From Blastococcus sp. MG754426 (GTDB lineage: Bacteria; Actinomycetota; Actinomycetes; Mycobacteriales; Geodermatophilaceae): DNA of 64,000 nt. The notes beneath the pieces were generated by a model. It saw only the letters and a program-made list of their open reading frames with translations, made no database searches and was not told the origin of the DNA. Made by a program: the position numbers and the translations under genes. Location of the stretch: assembly GCF_021699055.1 (NCBI RefSeq), contig NZ_SSXC01000006.1, positions 22,879-86,878 of the forward strand. Direction: 5' to 3'. Of the stretch, positions 50,609 through 58,717 are shown in pieces; position 1 is the stretch's first letter; each line of letters opens with the position of its first letter.

Positions 50609-52026
50609 CGTCGTCCCCCGACAGCGCCAGCCCAGCGCCCGTGGCCTGGCCGGAGCCAGTCGGGATCGAAGCCCACCCGGACGTAGTCGGCGAGGTCCAC
50701 CGGATCGTGCTCGGGTATGGCCCTGCCGTCGGGGCCTGGGGCGAAGACGTCGGTGACGGCCGGGCGCCCGCCCTCCCCGATGCCGTTGCACTCGAGGACC
50801 TGGCTAACGAACCGGTGCCGCTCGCCCCCGATCCACCGTTCGTCCACGGTGGTGATGTGCACGATCAGGTCGATCGCCGACGCGCAGGACCGGTAGACAT
50901 GCTCCGGGGTGACCGCGGCGCGGCCGCGCATGCACAGGTTGGCCAGCCGCTCGAGGGCGTGGTGGGCTGAGCGGGCGTGCAGAGTGCAGGCCGAGCCGCC
51001 CTCCCCCGCCTCCATCACCTCGATCAGCGGCCACGCCTCATCGCCGCGGACCTCGCCCAGCCACACGCGGCTGACGTTCATGACCAGCGACTGCTCGACC
51101 AGCTCGGTCAGCGTCACCTCGCCGAGGCGGCGGCCGTCGGGTCCGCGCTCGCCGGTGCCCTCCCGGGCCTCGAACGGCACCACCCTCGGATGCCGGTCGG
51201 GCAGCTCGTGCAGCAGCAGCTCGAAATGCTTCTCGATCGTGGCCAGGTGCTCCTCGACCGGCAGCTCGTTGGCCAGCGCCCGCAGCATCAGCGTCTTGCC
51301 AGCAGCCTGGGCGCCGGTGACGACGATGTTCTTGCGCGCCCGCACCGCCGCCCGCAGGAACTCGGCCAGCGGCCGGTCGATCGCCCGCAGACCCACCATG
51401 TCGTCGAGGTCGACGTTCCGGATCCGGTGTCGGCGTATCACCAGATGGGGTCGCGGCACTGTCTCGATGACTGCGGCCAACCGGGACCCGTCAGGCAGGC
51501 GCATGGTGAGCAGCGGACTGGCTGTGGTTAGCGTCCGCTCCGCGCGGCCCAGCCGAGCGGCGATGTGCTGCAGTTGCCGCACCAACTCCTCGTCCGAGTC
51601 GGCGATCGGGTCAACGCGGACGTCCCGGCCGTCGGCGTAACCGATCCACACGTTGTCGTACCCGTGAACCTCGATGTTCTCTACCAGCGGGTCGTCCACG
51701 TAGGGCTGCAGCCGGCCCAACCCGAACTGGGCGGCGAACACCGCGTCAGCGATCACCCGCTCCTCGGCCGGCGTGGGAACCATCTGCCCGGCGCGCATCC
51801 GCTGCCGGACCAACTCATCGACGCCGTCCTGGACGAGCGTGCGGGCCAGCTCATGCTGCGCCATCATGCTGAGCGTCGGGCGGCGCTTGAGCTCCTCGGC
51901 CAAGGCCGTCGCCGTTGTCTGATGCAGCCGACGCACCAGCGTCCAGTCCACCGCCACCGGTGATGCGTCCGCTCGTCGAGGCACGGTGCCCGCGCTGAGC
52001 AGGTCGGTGGTGAGGTCAGCGGACAC
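50605..52026 (-). CDS. TadA/CpaF-type ATPase
   Basis: 473 aa from GTG 52026. Walker A VVTGAQAAGKTLMLRALANE lies near residue 233. The Asp box and Walker B region include VSRVWLGEVRGDEAWPLIEV, and a His box CTLHARSAHHALERLANLCM is present. The N-terminal domain (EERVIADAVFAAQFGLGRLQ; VENIEVHGYDNVWIGY) matches CpaF. Hexameric motor that drives Flp pilus extension and retraction. Follows the TadZ gene with an 11-bp overlap. Confidence 0.9.
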   Translation of the reverse strand: MSADLTTDLLSAGTVPRRADASPVAVDWTLVRRLHQTTATALAEELKRRPTLSMMAQHELARTLVQDGVDELVRQRMRAGQMVPTPAEERVIADAVFAAQFGLGRLQPYVDDPLVENIEVHGYDNVWIGYADGRDVRVDPIADSDEELVRQLQHIAARLGRAERTLTTASPLLTMRLPDGSRLAAVIETVPRPHLVIRRHRIRNVDLDDMVGLRAIDRPLAEFLRAAVRARKNIVVTGAQAAGKTLMLRALANELPVEEHLATIEKHFELLLHELPDRHPRVVPFEAREGTGERGPDGRRLGEVTLTELVEQSLVMNVSRVWLGEVRGDEAWPLIEVMEAGEGGSACTLHARSAHHALERLANLCMRGRAAVTPEHVYRSCASAIDLIVHITTVDERWIGGERHRFVSQVLECNGIGEGGRPAVTDVFAPGPDGRAIPEHDPVDLADYVRVGFDPDWLRPGHGRWAGAVGGRR

Positions 52027-52819
52027 GGCTGCCCCCAAACGTGGTTGCGGGCGCAGGCACGGGCGCTGGCGGTGGTGTCAACCTGGATTCGTGAGCCGCG
52101 GCCAATTCGACCAACCGGGTCGCGACCGTCCGCGCGGCTCGTAGCAGCGGCGACTGGGTGAACAGCCGGCCCGCCGGCGCGCCGTCGCTGAGCACTGCGG
52201 CCGCCTTCGGATCCCGCGGCAGCGAACCGACCGAGGGAACGCCGAGTGCCTCGCTGATCTCTCGCTCGCCGTACGGCTCCCCCGGCCCGATCACCAGCGT
52301 GCCCAGCATGCCGGGGTACGCCTCCCGCCCTCGGAGTTCGGCAATCGCCTGCGTCGCCGCACGCACGGCGCGAAGCGTGGAGCCGGTGGCCAGCACGACG
52401 GCGGCAGCCCGTTGGACCACGGCGGCCGGGAAGTGCTCAGCGCGCCGCCGCCCGCAGTCGGCCACCACGTCCACGGCGCCGTCCTCCACCGCCGCCAGCA
52501 CGGCGGCCAGGCGATTCCAGTCCATATGTCGGGCGCCGGCGGGATCGGCCAGGCCGGGTAGCAGCCGCGCACGTCCTTCGGAGTCGAGCCGCAGCAGCTG
52601 ACGGTCCAGGTGCAGGGCCGGCCCGCCGCGCCGCGCCGCGAGCTCCAGGTCGGCCAGCCCGCCCGCGAACGGCTCGCCTCGGCCGTACCCCGGCAATACG
52701 TCCCCGCCGGCCGGATCCAGCTCGGCTAGGACCACCGGGCGAGGCCAGGACAGCGCCAGAGCCAGCCCGCTAGTGGTCACGCCGGGTGCGCCCTTGGCCG
52801 AGCACAGTGCGATCAACAC
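52016..52819 (-). CDS. TadZ/CpaE-like P-loop protein
   Basis: 267 aa from ATG 52819. A degenerate ParA/MinD-type P-loop LIALCSAKGAPGVTTSGLAL lacks the full Lys-Gly-Gly consensus. VVLAELDPAGGDVLPGYGRG and VVADCGRRRAEHFPAAVVQR follow. It fits the TadZ/CpaE class that localises the pilus machine. Placed directly before TadA as in other tad operons. Confidence 0.8.
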   Translation of the reverse strand: MLIALCSAKGAPGVTTSGLALALSWPRPVVLAELDPAGGDVLPGYGRGEPFAGGLADLELAARRGGPALHLDRQLLRLDSEGRARLLPGLADPAGARHMDWNRLAAVLAAVEDGAVDVVADCGRRRAEHFPAAVVQRAAAVVLATGSTLRAVRAATQAIAELRGREAYPGMLGTLVIGPGEPYGEREISEALGVPSVGSLPRDPKAAAVLSDGAPAGRLFTQSPLLRAARTVATRLVELAAAHESRLTPPPAPVPAPATTFGGSRVR

Positions 52820-52833
52820 GGCAGCCGCCCCGC

Positions 52834-53517
52834 CTACTCGCCGGCCACCACGACGATGGCGATCAGGCCTGCGGCGGCACGGGCGGCGACGTCCGGCCCG
52901 TCGGCCTCGTCGACGAGCACGTCGACGACCCGCAGCCCGTCGGTTCCGGGAGGGCCAGAGTTCACCACGGTCGCTTCCACCACGCTCGGAACTCCTTGGG
53001 TCGTGGCTGGAGCGCTGCCCGCGGCCACGGGCACCAGGAGGACGTCGTCGCCCGGCCGCAGCGGGGTCGTCGGTAGTTGCACGAGCGACACGCCAACCCC
53101 GATCAGCTGCTGTCCTGGAGCCGGGAGGCGCTCATCGGTCAGGGCGTCGCGGGTGAGCAACGAACCGGGCCCCAGGGTGGTCGCCGCGACCAGGCCGATC
53201 ACTTCGTCGCGGTCGACGTACGGGATGGGCTCCAACGCCGGATCGGCAGAGATCGTTGCTTCTACGAGGTCGGCAGCGGTGAGAGTCTGCCCCCACGGCA
53301 CCTCGCGTGCGATCGCGATCACGGCGGTCGTCTGACCCAGCGACGTCGCCAGATAGGTCGCCCCAAGAGCACCGAGCACCACCATGCTCACGGCCAATGC
53401 CAGAAGGGCCGGACGGCGCCGGCGGCGAGGTGGCGGCAGCACCGGCGCGCGAGGCAGGCCATGCATTTCCGCCGGAGAGGGCGCTGCCCCGGTCGTCGGC
53501 GGCTGGGTCCGGGTCAT
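52834..53517 (-). CDS. SAF-domain CpaB/RcpC-like pilus protein
   Basis: 227 aa from ATG 53517. Cytoplasmic Pro/Arg-rich N-terminus, one membrane helix (LLALAVSMVVLGALGATYLA), then an SAF domain (REVPWGQTLTAADLVEATIS; TTLGPGSLLTRDAL) and a C-terminal region (LRPGDDVLLVPVAAG). CpaB-type proteins stabilise the Tad pore. The GTGA/ATGA-style overlap with the preceding gene keeps it in the operon. Confidence 0.8.
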   Translation of the reverse strand: MTRTQPPTTGAAPSPAEMHGLPRAPVLPPPRRRRRPALLALAVSMVVLGALGATYLATSLGQTTAVIAIAREVPWGQTLTAADLVEATISADPALEPIPYVDRDEVIGLVAATTLGPGSLLTRDALTDERLPAPGQQLIGVGVSLVQLPTTPLRPGDDVLLVPVAAGSAPATTQGVPSVVEATVVNSGPPGTDGLRVVDVLVDEADGPDVAARAAAGLIAIVVVAGE

Positions 53518-54416
53518 CGGCTTGCCCCGTCCTGGTTGAGGACGTGCAGTTCACCGACGAACAACTCCGCCGAAGAGGACAGCTCCAGCGTCTCTGTGCC
53601 CGACAGCCCACTACCGGACCAGGTGATCGTCCACGTGCTCGTCGCTGTGATGGGCCACGGGCCACCGCCCGGTACGTGTCGGCTCGACGCCTGCGCATAC
53701 ACATGGCCGCAGTCCGGAGACGCGCCTTCGGTGCCCTGCACGTACGGCGTCCCGAGGCCGCAGGTGACGATGTGTCCGTCGCCCATGTTCCAGAGGACCT
53801 GGCTGACCCGAGCTTCGGCGGTCACCGTCACGCCTCCGGCGGAGGCAGAGGCCTGGACAGGGCCAGTCGTGCCTGCGGTGCGTGCGACCCACATCCACAC
53901 CGGTAGACCCACCAATCCGCTCCGGGAAGCCGGCGGTGGTGCCATCCCGATGTCCGGCGCCTTCAGTGCCATGGATGCGATTGCCTCCTGAGCGAGGAGG
54001 CGAGGGTCCACCGGGGGGGCGCCAGGTGCTCCAGCCCCGTTCGACAAGAAGATCAGGCCCGACCACAATCCTGATCCGGTTCCGACCGGGCGCGGGCATG
54101 TGAAGACCCAGATCATCCCGTCTTCCGGACGATGTCCGGCCCATACCGGGTCCCCAATCCACGGTTGAGGATCTGCAACCGCTCTCGTGCAACTGGGCGG
54201 GGGCGCCTCTCCGACTGCCGGCTGCTCCCAGCCAGGGCTGACGTCGTTGTCCCCACCGGCGCCTTGTCCCGCGGATGTCGCCTGGACCAGGCAGATCCCG
54301 GTCTGGGCATCCCTTTGCGCGCACTCCACGGGTGGAGCTGCCATTGCGACGTTCAGCCCGCCGGAGACCGTGAAGATCGCGATCGCGAGCAGGACCACGC
54401 GGTGCGACGTCAGCAT
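53514..54416 (-). CDS. Secreted protein of the Tad operon (300 aa)
   Basis: ATG 54416. Signal peptide (VVLLAIAIFTVSGGLNVAMA, cleavage near AMA), then an extracellular protein with several Cys residues (SCTRAVADPQPWIGD; IWVFTCPRP) and a beta-rich C-terminus with repeated Trp and Thr (TWTITWSGSGLSG). Similar secreted proteins occur in actinobacterial type II/IV secretion clusters. Function unknown. Confidence 0.6.
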   Translation of the reverse strand: MLTSHRVVLLAIAIFTVSGGLNVAMAAPPVECAQRDAQTGICLVQATSAGQGAGGDNDVSPGWEQPAVGEAPPPSCTRAVADPQPWIGDPVWAGHRPEDGMIWVFTCPRPVGTGSGLWSGLIFLSNGAGAPGAPPVDPRLLAQEAIASMALKAPDIGMAPPPASRSGLVGLPVWMWVARTAGTTGPVQASASAGGVTVTAEARVSQVLWNMGDGHIVTCGLGTPYVQGTEGASPDCGHVYAQASSRHVPGGGPWPITATSTWTITWSGSGLSGTETLELSSSAELFVGELHVLNQDGASR

Positions 54417-55009
54417 GGTCGATCCGTCAGCGGGTCCAACTCGTTGACCAGCCACGGGGATCCCGGTTCGGCCTCGTAGCGCGTGACGGTGATGTCCCAG
54501 ACGTACCGCGGCGGAGTCCCGTGGGGCACGACCTCCCCGTTCTCGACCCTCAGAACGCGCGTGCTCTCGCTGTCGTAGCAGCCGGTGATCCTCACGGTGG
54601 GTCCCTCGGGAGCCGTTAGGTCGACGTCGGTGACCTCCAGGTCGACTGCGGTGTCGCCTTCCTGACGGAGCCCGAGGGCTGCGTAGTCCCGTACTGCCGT
54701 GACGGCGAGCAGCGCGGCGGGGTCACCCGAGAACCGCCGGATCTCTGGCTCCCAGTCCCTGGCACCTGGGTCCTTCTTGGCCGCGTCAGTGACGCGCAGC
54801 AGCTCGTTGACGACCACGGTGGCATCTGTTGCCGCCTCGTCTTCGGGGCTCGGCGCGTTGCTCGTGGCAGGAGCGGTCGTCGAAGTCCGCGAAGTCGAAG
54901 ACGTCGTCGCGCTCGGCGTCGAGCCCTCCGGACTGGCCTCGCCCGCCGTGCATCCAGCGAGGGGCAGTAGCGCAAGGAGCGCACCAGCCGCCCACCGCCG
55001 CCTGGTCAT
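54410..55009 (-). CDS. Lipoprotein at the head of the Tad operon
   Basis: 199 aa from ATG 55009. Signal with lipobox LALLPLAGC, a Ser/Thr-rich linker (STPSATTSSTSRTSTTAPAT), then a compact domain of about 130 residues (AVRDYAALGLRQEGDTAVDL; GCYDSESTRVLRVENGE) that resembles small NTF2-like lipoprotein domains. It is the promoter-proximal gene, about 190 bp after the operator-like site at 55199, and is probably surface-exposed. Confidence 0.7.
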   Translation of the reverse strand: MTRRRWAAGALLALLPLAGCTAGEASPEGSTPSATTSSTSRTSTTAPATSNAPSPEDEAATDATVVVNELLRVTDAAKKDPGARDWEPEIRRFSGDPAALLAVTAVRDYAALGLRQEGDTAVDLEVTDVDLTAPEGPTVRITGCYDSESTRVLRVENGEVVPHGTPPRYVWDITVTRYEAEPGSPWLVNELDPLTDRPC

Positions 55010-55198
55010 CGCGACTGCCCGCGCCGGGTAGGGAGACCGTGCTTCGGTACGAGGCTGACTGCCCGCGGTCGGTGGACGAGTCCCTGGGGCATGCGGTCCC
55101 ATGCCGCACTCGACTCCGTCGTGCGGGCCATTGGGCACCTCCCCCGGGCAACTGCGCGGGAAATTACCACCGGGATCGTCCGGGGAGGCAGGCTCTTT

Positions 55199-55217
55199 CT
55201 CCAGTAATTCTCCAGTT
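55199..55217 (-). promoter_or_regulatory. Operator-like tandem ACTGGAG site upstream of Tad operon
   Basis: On the minus strand it reads AACTGGAGAATTACTGGAG, two half-sites exactly 11 bp apart. It lies between the XRE regulator stop (55217) and the lipoprotein start (55009), facing the Tad operon. Confidence 0.6.
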
Positions 55218-55669
55218 CAGCCTTCGAAAGTCGCCATGGCCGCGTGGTCCCTGCGAGAGCGGCGGACGGCCGCCTCCACTCGCGGGCTGTCCACGCCGAG
55301 AACCTGGCTGATGGCGGCTATCACCTCGGGCGAGGGATCCGCCCCGGGGCGGCCGTCTTCCAGCCGCAAATACGTCATGACCGACAACCCGGGCCCAGTC
55401 ACCTCATTCGTGGCAAATCCGGCCGCCAAGCGCAGAGCCGCCAGAGGTGGGTCGTCGCGGTCAACGTCGAGGAGATACAAGGGGTCGACGCCCAGCGCGG
55501 TCGCAAGCCTCGGCACGAAGCGGGGTCGCGGACGCTCGAGTCCCGTCTCCCAGACCCGGATGCGCACCGGACTGGAGAGCTCCAGATTTTCAGCCAGTTC
55601 TTCTCGGCTCAGGCCGATGGCCTCACGGGCAGCCTGCAGGCGGTCGCCTCGAAGCAGCGGCCGCGCCAC
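55217..55669 (-). CDS. XRE-family transcriptional regulator (candidate ACTGGAG-binding protein)
   Basis: 150 aa from GTG 55669 (GGGGGAG 5 bp upstream). An N-terminal HTH (RLQAAREAIGLSREELAENL; RVWETGLERPRPRF) is followed by a second helical domain (LRLAAGFATNEVTGPGLSV; VIAAISQVLGVDSPRVEAAV), which may be a ligand or dimerisation region. Operator-like ACTGGAG repeats lie at both its sides and at the two other transfer promoters, so it is the obvious candidate for binding them. That link is inference. The upstream spacer (55670-55971) has no other gene. Confidence 0.75.
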   Translation of the reverse strand: MARPLLRGDRLQAAREAIGLSREELAENLELSSPVRIRVWETGLERPRPRFVPRLATALGVDPLYLLDVDRDDPPLAALRLAAGFATNEVTGPGLSVMTYLRLEDGRPGADPSPEVIAAISQVLGVDSPRVEAAVRRSRRDHAAMATFEG

Positions 55670-55946
55670 GGCAGCTCCCCCATCACCCGATCGGTGGACA
55701 CCCGCCCCGTGGCGCCGAACCCTAGTGCCGTGTGCCCGCCCCGATCGGGCAAGCGCCTCGTCACCGGCGCGGCGCGCCTGCGTGTCGGCACGCTGCGACA
55801 CCAGTCGACGGAGGGGGCAACGGGAGGGTGACGTCGGGCGGTGGCTGGAGGCCTGCGCCGGCATCCTCCCGACGTCCAACGCACCTCTCGTCCACTGGAG
55901 ACCCTCTGCAGGGCCACGACCGACTGCGCATCTGCCTCCGCAGGGG

Positions 55947-55965
55947 AACTGGAGAAGAACTGGAG
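55947..55965 (+). promoter_or_regulatory. Operator-like tandem AACTGGAG site before small ORF and xis
   Basis: AACTGGAGAAGAACTGGAG: two perfect half-sites 11 bp apart. The second half-site overlaps the Shine-Dalgarno (GGAGG, 55962-55966) of the ORF starting at 55972, so a bound protein could block translation start as well as transcription. An additional single ACTGGAG is at 55893. Confidence 0.6.
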
Positions 55966-55971
55966 GACGAC

Positions 55972-56163
55972 ATGCTCGACAAAGCCGGCACCCGCGACAT
56001 GGCTGTGGAGAGCGCCTGCGTCGTCTTGCCGAGCCACCAAACCGAGGCCTCAAGACTGAAGGAATACCGGAACAGTCCGCGGAAGCCTTTGCGCCATGAG
56101 ACCAACAGCCCAGCCACAGCCGCCGCGGTATCCGTGCCGGCCTCGGGGCACCCCGATCGGTGA
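55972..56163 (+). CDS. Small ORF preceding excisionase (63 aa)
   Basis: ATG 55972 with GGAGG 5 bp upstream, within the second operator repeat. The protein MLDKAGTRDMAVESACVVLP (continuing to DR) is soluble and unrecognised. It sits 54 bp before the excisionase gene and is probably cotranscribed with it and the integrase. It could be a small regulator of excision. Confidence 0.45.
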   Translation: MLDKAGTRDMAVESACVVLPSHQTEASRLKEYRNSPRKPLRHETNSPATAAAVSVPASGHPDR

Positions 56164-56217
56164 CGTCGACCGCGGCATCCGTGGCCGTCCCATCCTCGGT
56201 CAGCAGGTCGGTTCCTG

Positions 56218-56439
56218 ATGCCTGCGACGACCTCGGAACGAGTCGCGTCGCTTGAACAGCACAATCAGCTGCTGACCGTCGCCCAGGCCGGGGACTACCT
56301 GGGAACAGGAGAGCGGTTCATCCGCCGGCTGATCGCTCAACGGCGGATCACCTACGTCAAGCTCGGCAAGTACGTCCGGCTCCAGCGCTCGATCCTCGAC
56401 GAGTTCATCGAGGCCGGACGTGTCACGAGTGAGGAGTAG
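56218..56439 (+). CDS. Excisionase-type HTH protein
   Basis: 73 aa from ATG 56218. LLTVAQAGDYLGTGERFIRR with the following LIAQRRITYVKLGKYVRLQR is the winged-helix layout of MerR-like excisionases (Xis) that direct tyrosine integrases. It lies 311 bp before the integrase. The stretch 56440-56750 between them holds no convincing gene. Confidence 0.75.
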   Translation: MPATTSERVASLEQHNQLLTVAQAGDYLGTGERFIRRLIAQRRITYVKLGKYVRLQRSILDEFIEAGRVTSEE

Positions 56440-56750
56440 CTCGACTCGTGCCGCACACCGGCAGCGACCGTGGGGGCGCGCCTATGCCGGGCCGAAATTC
56501 TCGGCGGTCACCACGCCACTTGGGCGCCTGTCCCTGCCCTCGTCAACCATGGCGTGGGGGTGGCGATTCTGCGGCCCCTCCACCGACCTCGCGCCCACCG
56601 CCCGCTATTGCCGCGGCGAGCACGTCGTCCTAAGTACGTCAAGCCCCCCGATGAGACTCGTGGAAGGCCATCAGTCGATCGGCGTCGCCGCCTCAACTCG
56701 GTCGGCAATCGCCCGACAGTCGCCTCAACCGAAGGCACGGGGAGGCTGAC

Positions 56751-57884
56751 GTGAGCCGAAGGACCTGGGGCACGGTTCGTCGGCTCCGCTCGGGGCGCTA
56801 TCAGGCCCGCTACACAGATGACACGGGCAGGCAAGTCTCGGCGCCGTCCACGTTCGCGACCAAGGCCGACGGCTACAGATGGCTCGCCAAGACGCAGACC
56901 GAGCTGGACTCGGGCCGCTGGATCGACCCGAAGGCGGGCAAGGAGCCGCTCCAGGTCTATGCCGAGCACTGGGTGGAGACCCGCCTCGTCCGTGGCCGGC
57001 CACTGGCCCCTCGCACGGCCGAGCTCTACCGAGCACAGCTCAAGAACCACATCGTCCCGTCCCTGGGATCGACGCCCCTTCGCCAGCTGGAGGCCTCTTC
57101 TGTCCGGGCCTGGTACGGGAAGCTCAGCGGCCCCGCCGGACCGGGTCAGGTCACAGCGGCCAAGTGCTACCGACTGCTGCGCGCCATCTGCACTACGGCT
57201 GTCGACGACAATCTCATCGCTCGGAACCCGTGCTCCATCCGTGGAGCAGGGCAGGAACGCTCCAGTGAGCGACCGATGTTCACGCTCGCTCAAGTCCAGG
57301 CGCTCGTCGATGCCGTCGAGGATCGCTGGCGAGCGCTGATCCTCCTGGCTGCCTGGACGGGACTGCGCATCGGTGAGCTGTCGGCGCTCCGTCGGGAGCA
57401 CCTCGATCTCAAGGCAGGCACCGTGAGCGTGAAGAGCGCGGTCATCGACGTGATCGGGCAGGAACGTTCCTACGGCCCGCCGAAGTCGGCCGCAGGTCGC
57501 CGAGCCGTGGCGATCCCGCCGCACATCATCGGCGACCTGGAACACCACCTCGCGACGTACGCCCAGCCCGGTGCGCACGGACTGGTCTTCGTGGGGCCGA
57601 AGGGCGGGCCTATACGACGCAACAACTTCGCCTCGCGGGTGTGGGCTCCAGCAGCAGAGGCGGCCGGACTGCCGGCTGGCTCCCATCTACATGACCTGCG
57701 CGGCTGGGGCGCCACCGTCGCCGCCCGGCACGGCGCCACCACCAGGGAATTGATGCACCGACTCGGGCACGCCTCCCCCGCCGCGGCGCTGCGCTACCAG
57801 CGCGCCGAGCAAGAACGAGATGCCGCGCTCGCCGCCGCCATGAGCGCGGCGCTGAGGCACTCCGACGGCACGACTTCTGCCTGA
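56751..57884 (+). CDS. Tyrosine recombinase/integrase
   Basis: 377 aa from GTG 56751, GGGGAGG 8 bp upstream. N-terminal arm-binding domain (GTVRRLRSGRYQARYTDDTG) and SAM-like core-binding domain (about 65-165). Catalytic domain: Arg in AAWTGLRIGELSALR, Lys in PPKSAAGRRAVAIP, HDLRGWGATVAARHG (His-x-x-Arg), the downstream His in LMHRLGHAS, and Tyr in ALRYQRA. The residue after HDLR is Gly, where most relatives have His. Immediately after the stop comes a tRNA-like 3' end, the usual position of an integrase att site. Confidence 0.85.
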   Translation: MSRRTWGTVRRLRSGRYQARYTDDTGRQVSAPSTFATKADGYRWLAKTQTELDSGRWIDPKAGKEPLQVYAEHWVETRLVRGRPLAPRTAELYRAQLKNHIVPSLGSTPLRQLEASSVRAWYGKLSGPAGPGQVTAAKCYRLLRAICTTAVDDNLIARNPCSIRGAGQERSSERPMFTLAQVQALVDAVEDRWRALILLAAWTGLRIGELSALRREHLDLKAGTVSVKSAVIDVIGQERSYGPPKSAAGRRAVAIPPHIIGDLEHHLATYAQPGAHGLVFVGPKGGPIRRNNFASRVWAPAAEAAGLPAGSHLHDLRGWGATVAARHGATTRELMHRLGHASPAAALRYQRAEQERDAALAAAMSAALRHSDGTTSA

Positions 57885-57922
57885 TCCGGCTTGAGCTCCG
57901 GAGATCGAGCCACTCCACGAGC

Positions 57923-57970
57923 TCAACCTTGTCGCTGGTGATGCGGGTTCGAGCCCCGTCACTCACCCCA
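57923..57970 (+). other. tRNA-His-like 3' fragment next to integrase (att remnant)
   Basis: Contains GCGGGTTCGAGCCCCGT (T-arm) followed by CACTCAC, C and CCA. The C before CCA (position 73) and the GTGAGTG-type acceptor complement are hallmarks of tRNA-His. The 5' half of the tRNA is absent. It differs from both tRNA-Gly sequences, so it belongs to another integration event or to this integrase's own attP. Confidence 0.6.
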
Positions 57971-57976
57971 CCGGCG

Positions 57977-58010
57977 AGGCCCCTGGTCAGGCGACTAACC
58001 AGGGCCTTTA
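57977..58010 (+). terminator. Rho-independent-like terminator after integrase/att
   Basis: AGGCCCCTGGT (57977-57987) pairs with ACCAGGGCCTTT (about 57998-58010) as a near-perfect stem with a 10-nt loop, ending in a short T-run. It would close the integrase transcript, or terminate the tRNA whose 3' end lies before it. Confidence 0.55.
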
Positions 58011-58152
58011 CCCTTCCTCGTTGCATGCTGGGAGGCAAGATCACCCCGGTCAACCCCTAGCTGGGGGCACCCTTTTTGGGAGGCCAATCCCACGACCGCC
58101 GTCGGCCGGCCGGGTCGGTGCACGCCAGGGATGACTGACTGAACATGTTGCT

Positions 58153-58187
58153 GACCCAGGAGCGGCGCAGCTCGTCGGCCCTGGGTC
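58153..58187. terminator. Hairpin downstream of ACT-like gene
   Basis: GACCCAGG (58153-58160) and CCTGGGTC (58180-58187) form an 8-bp stem with a 19-nt loop, 7 bp beyond the stop of the minus-strand gene. Probably a terminator. The rest of 58011-58193 has no gene. Confidence 0.4.
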
Positions 58188-58193
58188 ACGTCC

Positions 58194-58472
58194 TCACGCG
58201 GTGGCGGCGAGTTGGCCAGGCGAAGTGACGTCGACGGTCAGGACGCTGGGCAGACGGTCCAAGCGGAGGGTCACGAGTTCCATTTCATGCGACGAGGCAG
58301 TCAGATGCACGGTGACCGTCCACCGACCACCGTTGGCCTCTTCGGCTTCCAGGCGAGTGAAGGCGTGGTTGCGTCCGGTCAACATGGTGAGGACGCGCTG
58401 CAGTCCCAGCGCGTCGGCCACGACGACGCGCACTCTGGCTGCGCTGGGAACGAGATCTTGGTGGATGGCCAT
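58194..58472 (-). CDS. Small ACT-like domain protein (92 aa)
   Basis: ATG 58472, GGAGG 6 bp upstream. RVRVVVADALGLQRVLTMLT, then WTVTVHLTASSHEMELVTLR and RLPSVLTVDV, an ACT-type beta-alpha-beta pattern as in acetolactate synthase small subunits (IlvN/IlvM), but much shorter and without a partner gene. Could be a stand-alone amino-acid-binding regulator. Sits in the cargo segment between the tRNA-His fragment and the two-component system. Confidence 0.5.
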   Translation of the reverse strand: MAIHQDLVPSAARVRVVVADALGLQRVLTMLTGRNHAFTRLEAEEANGGRWTVTVHLTASSHEMELVTLRLDRLPSVLTVDVTSPGQLAATA

Positions 58473-58717
58473 GGATGCCTCCGGGCCGTTGGGGCCCTGG
58501 TCAGCGGGAGAGCGACCTCGACTGACGTGCTCTCGGACCCACCGGCGCGAGAGTCAGTCGCCGGCGAGCCCGCACAGAATCGCGAAGCCAGCCACGTCAG
58601 CAAGCTACACGGCGCTTCTGTGGTGGCCGGCGAACCCCGCCCGACCAGCCGGAGTCCGCTCCGAACGCCGCATCGGGGATAGAACCACCGGGTTCCCCGC
58701 ATCTACGCCTCACCGTC

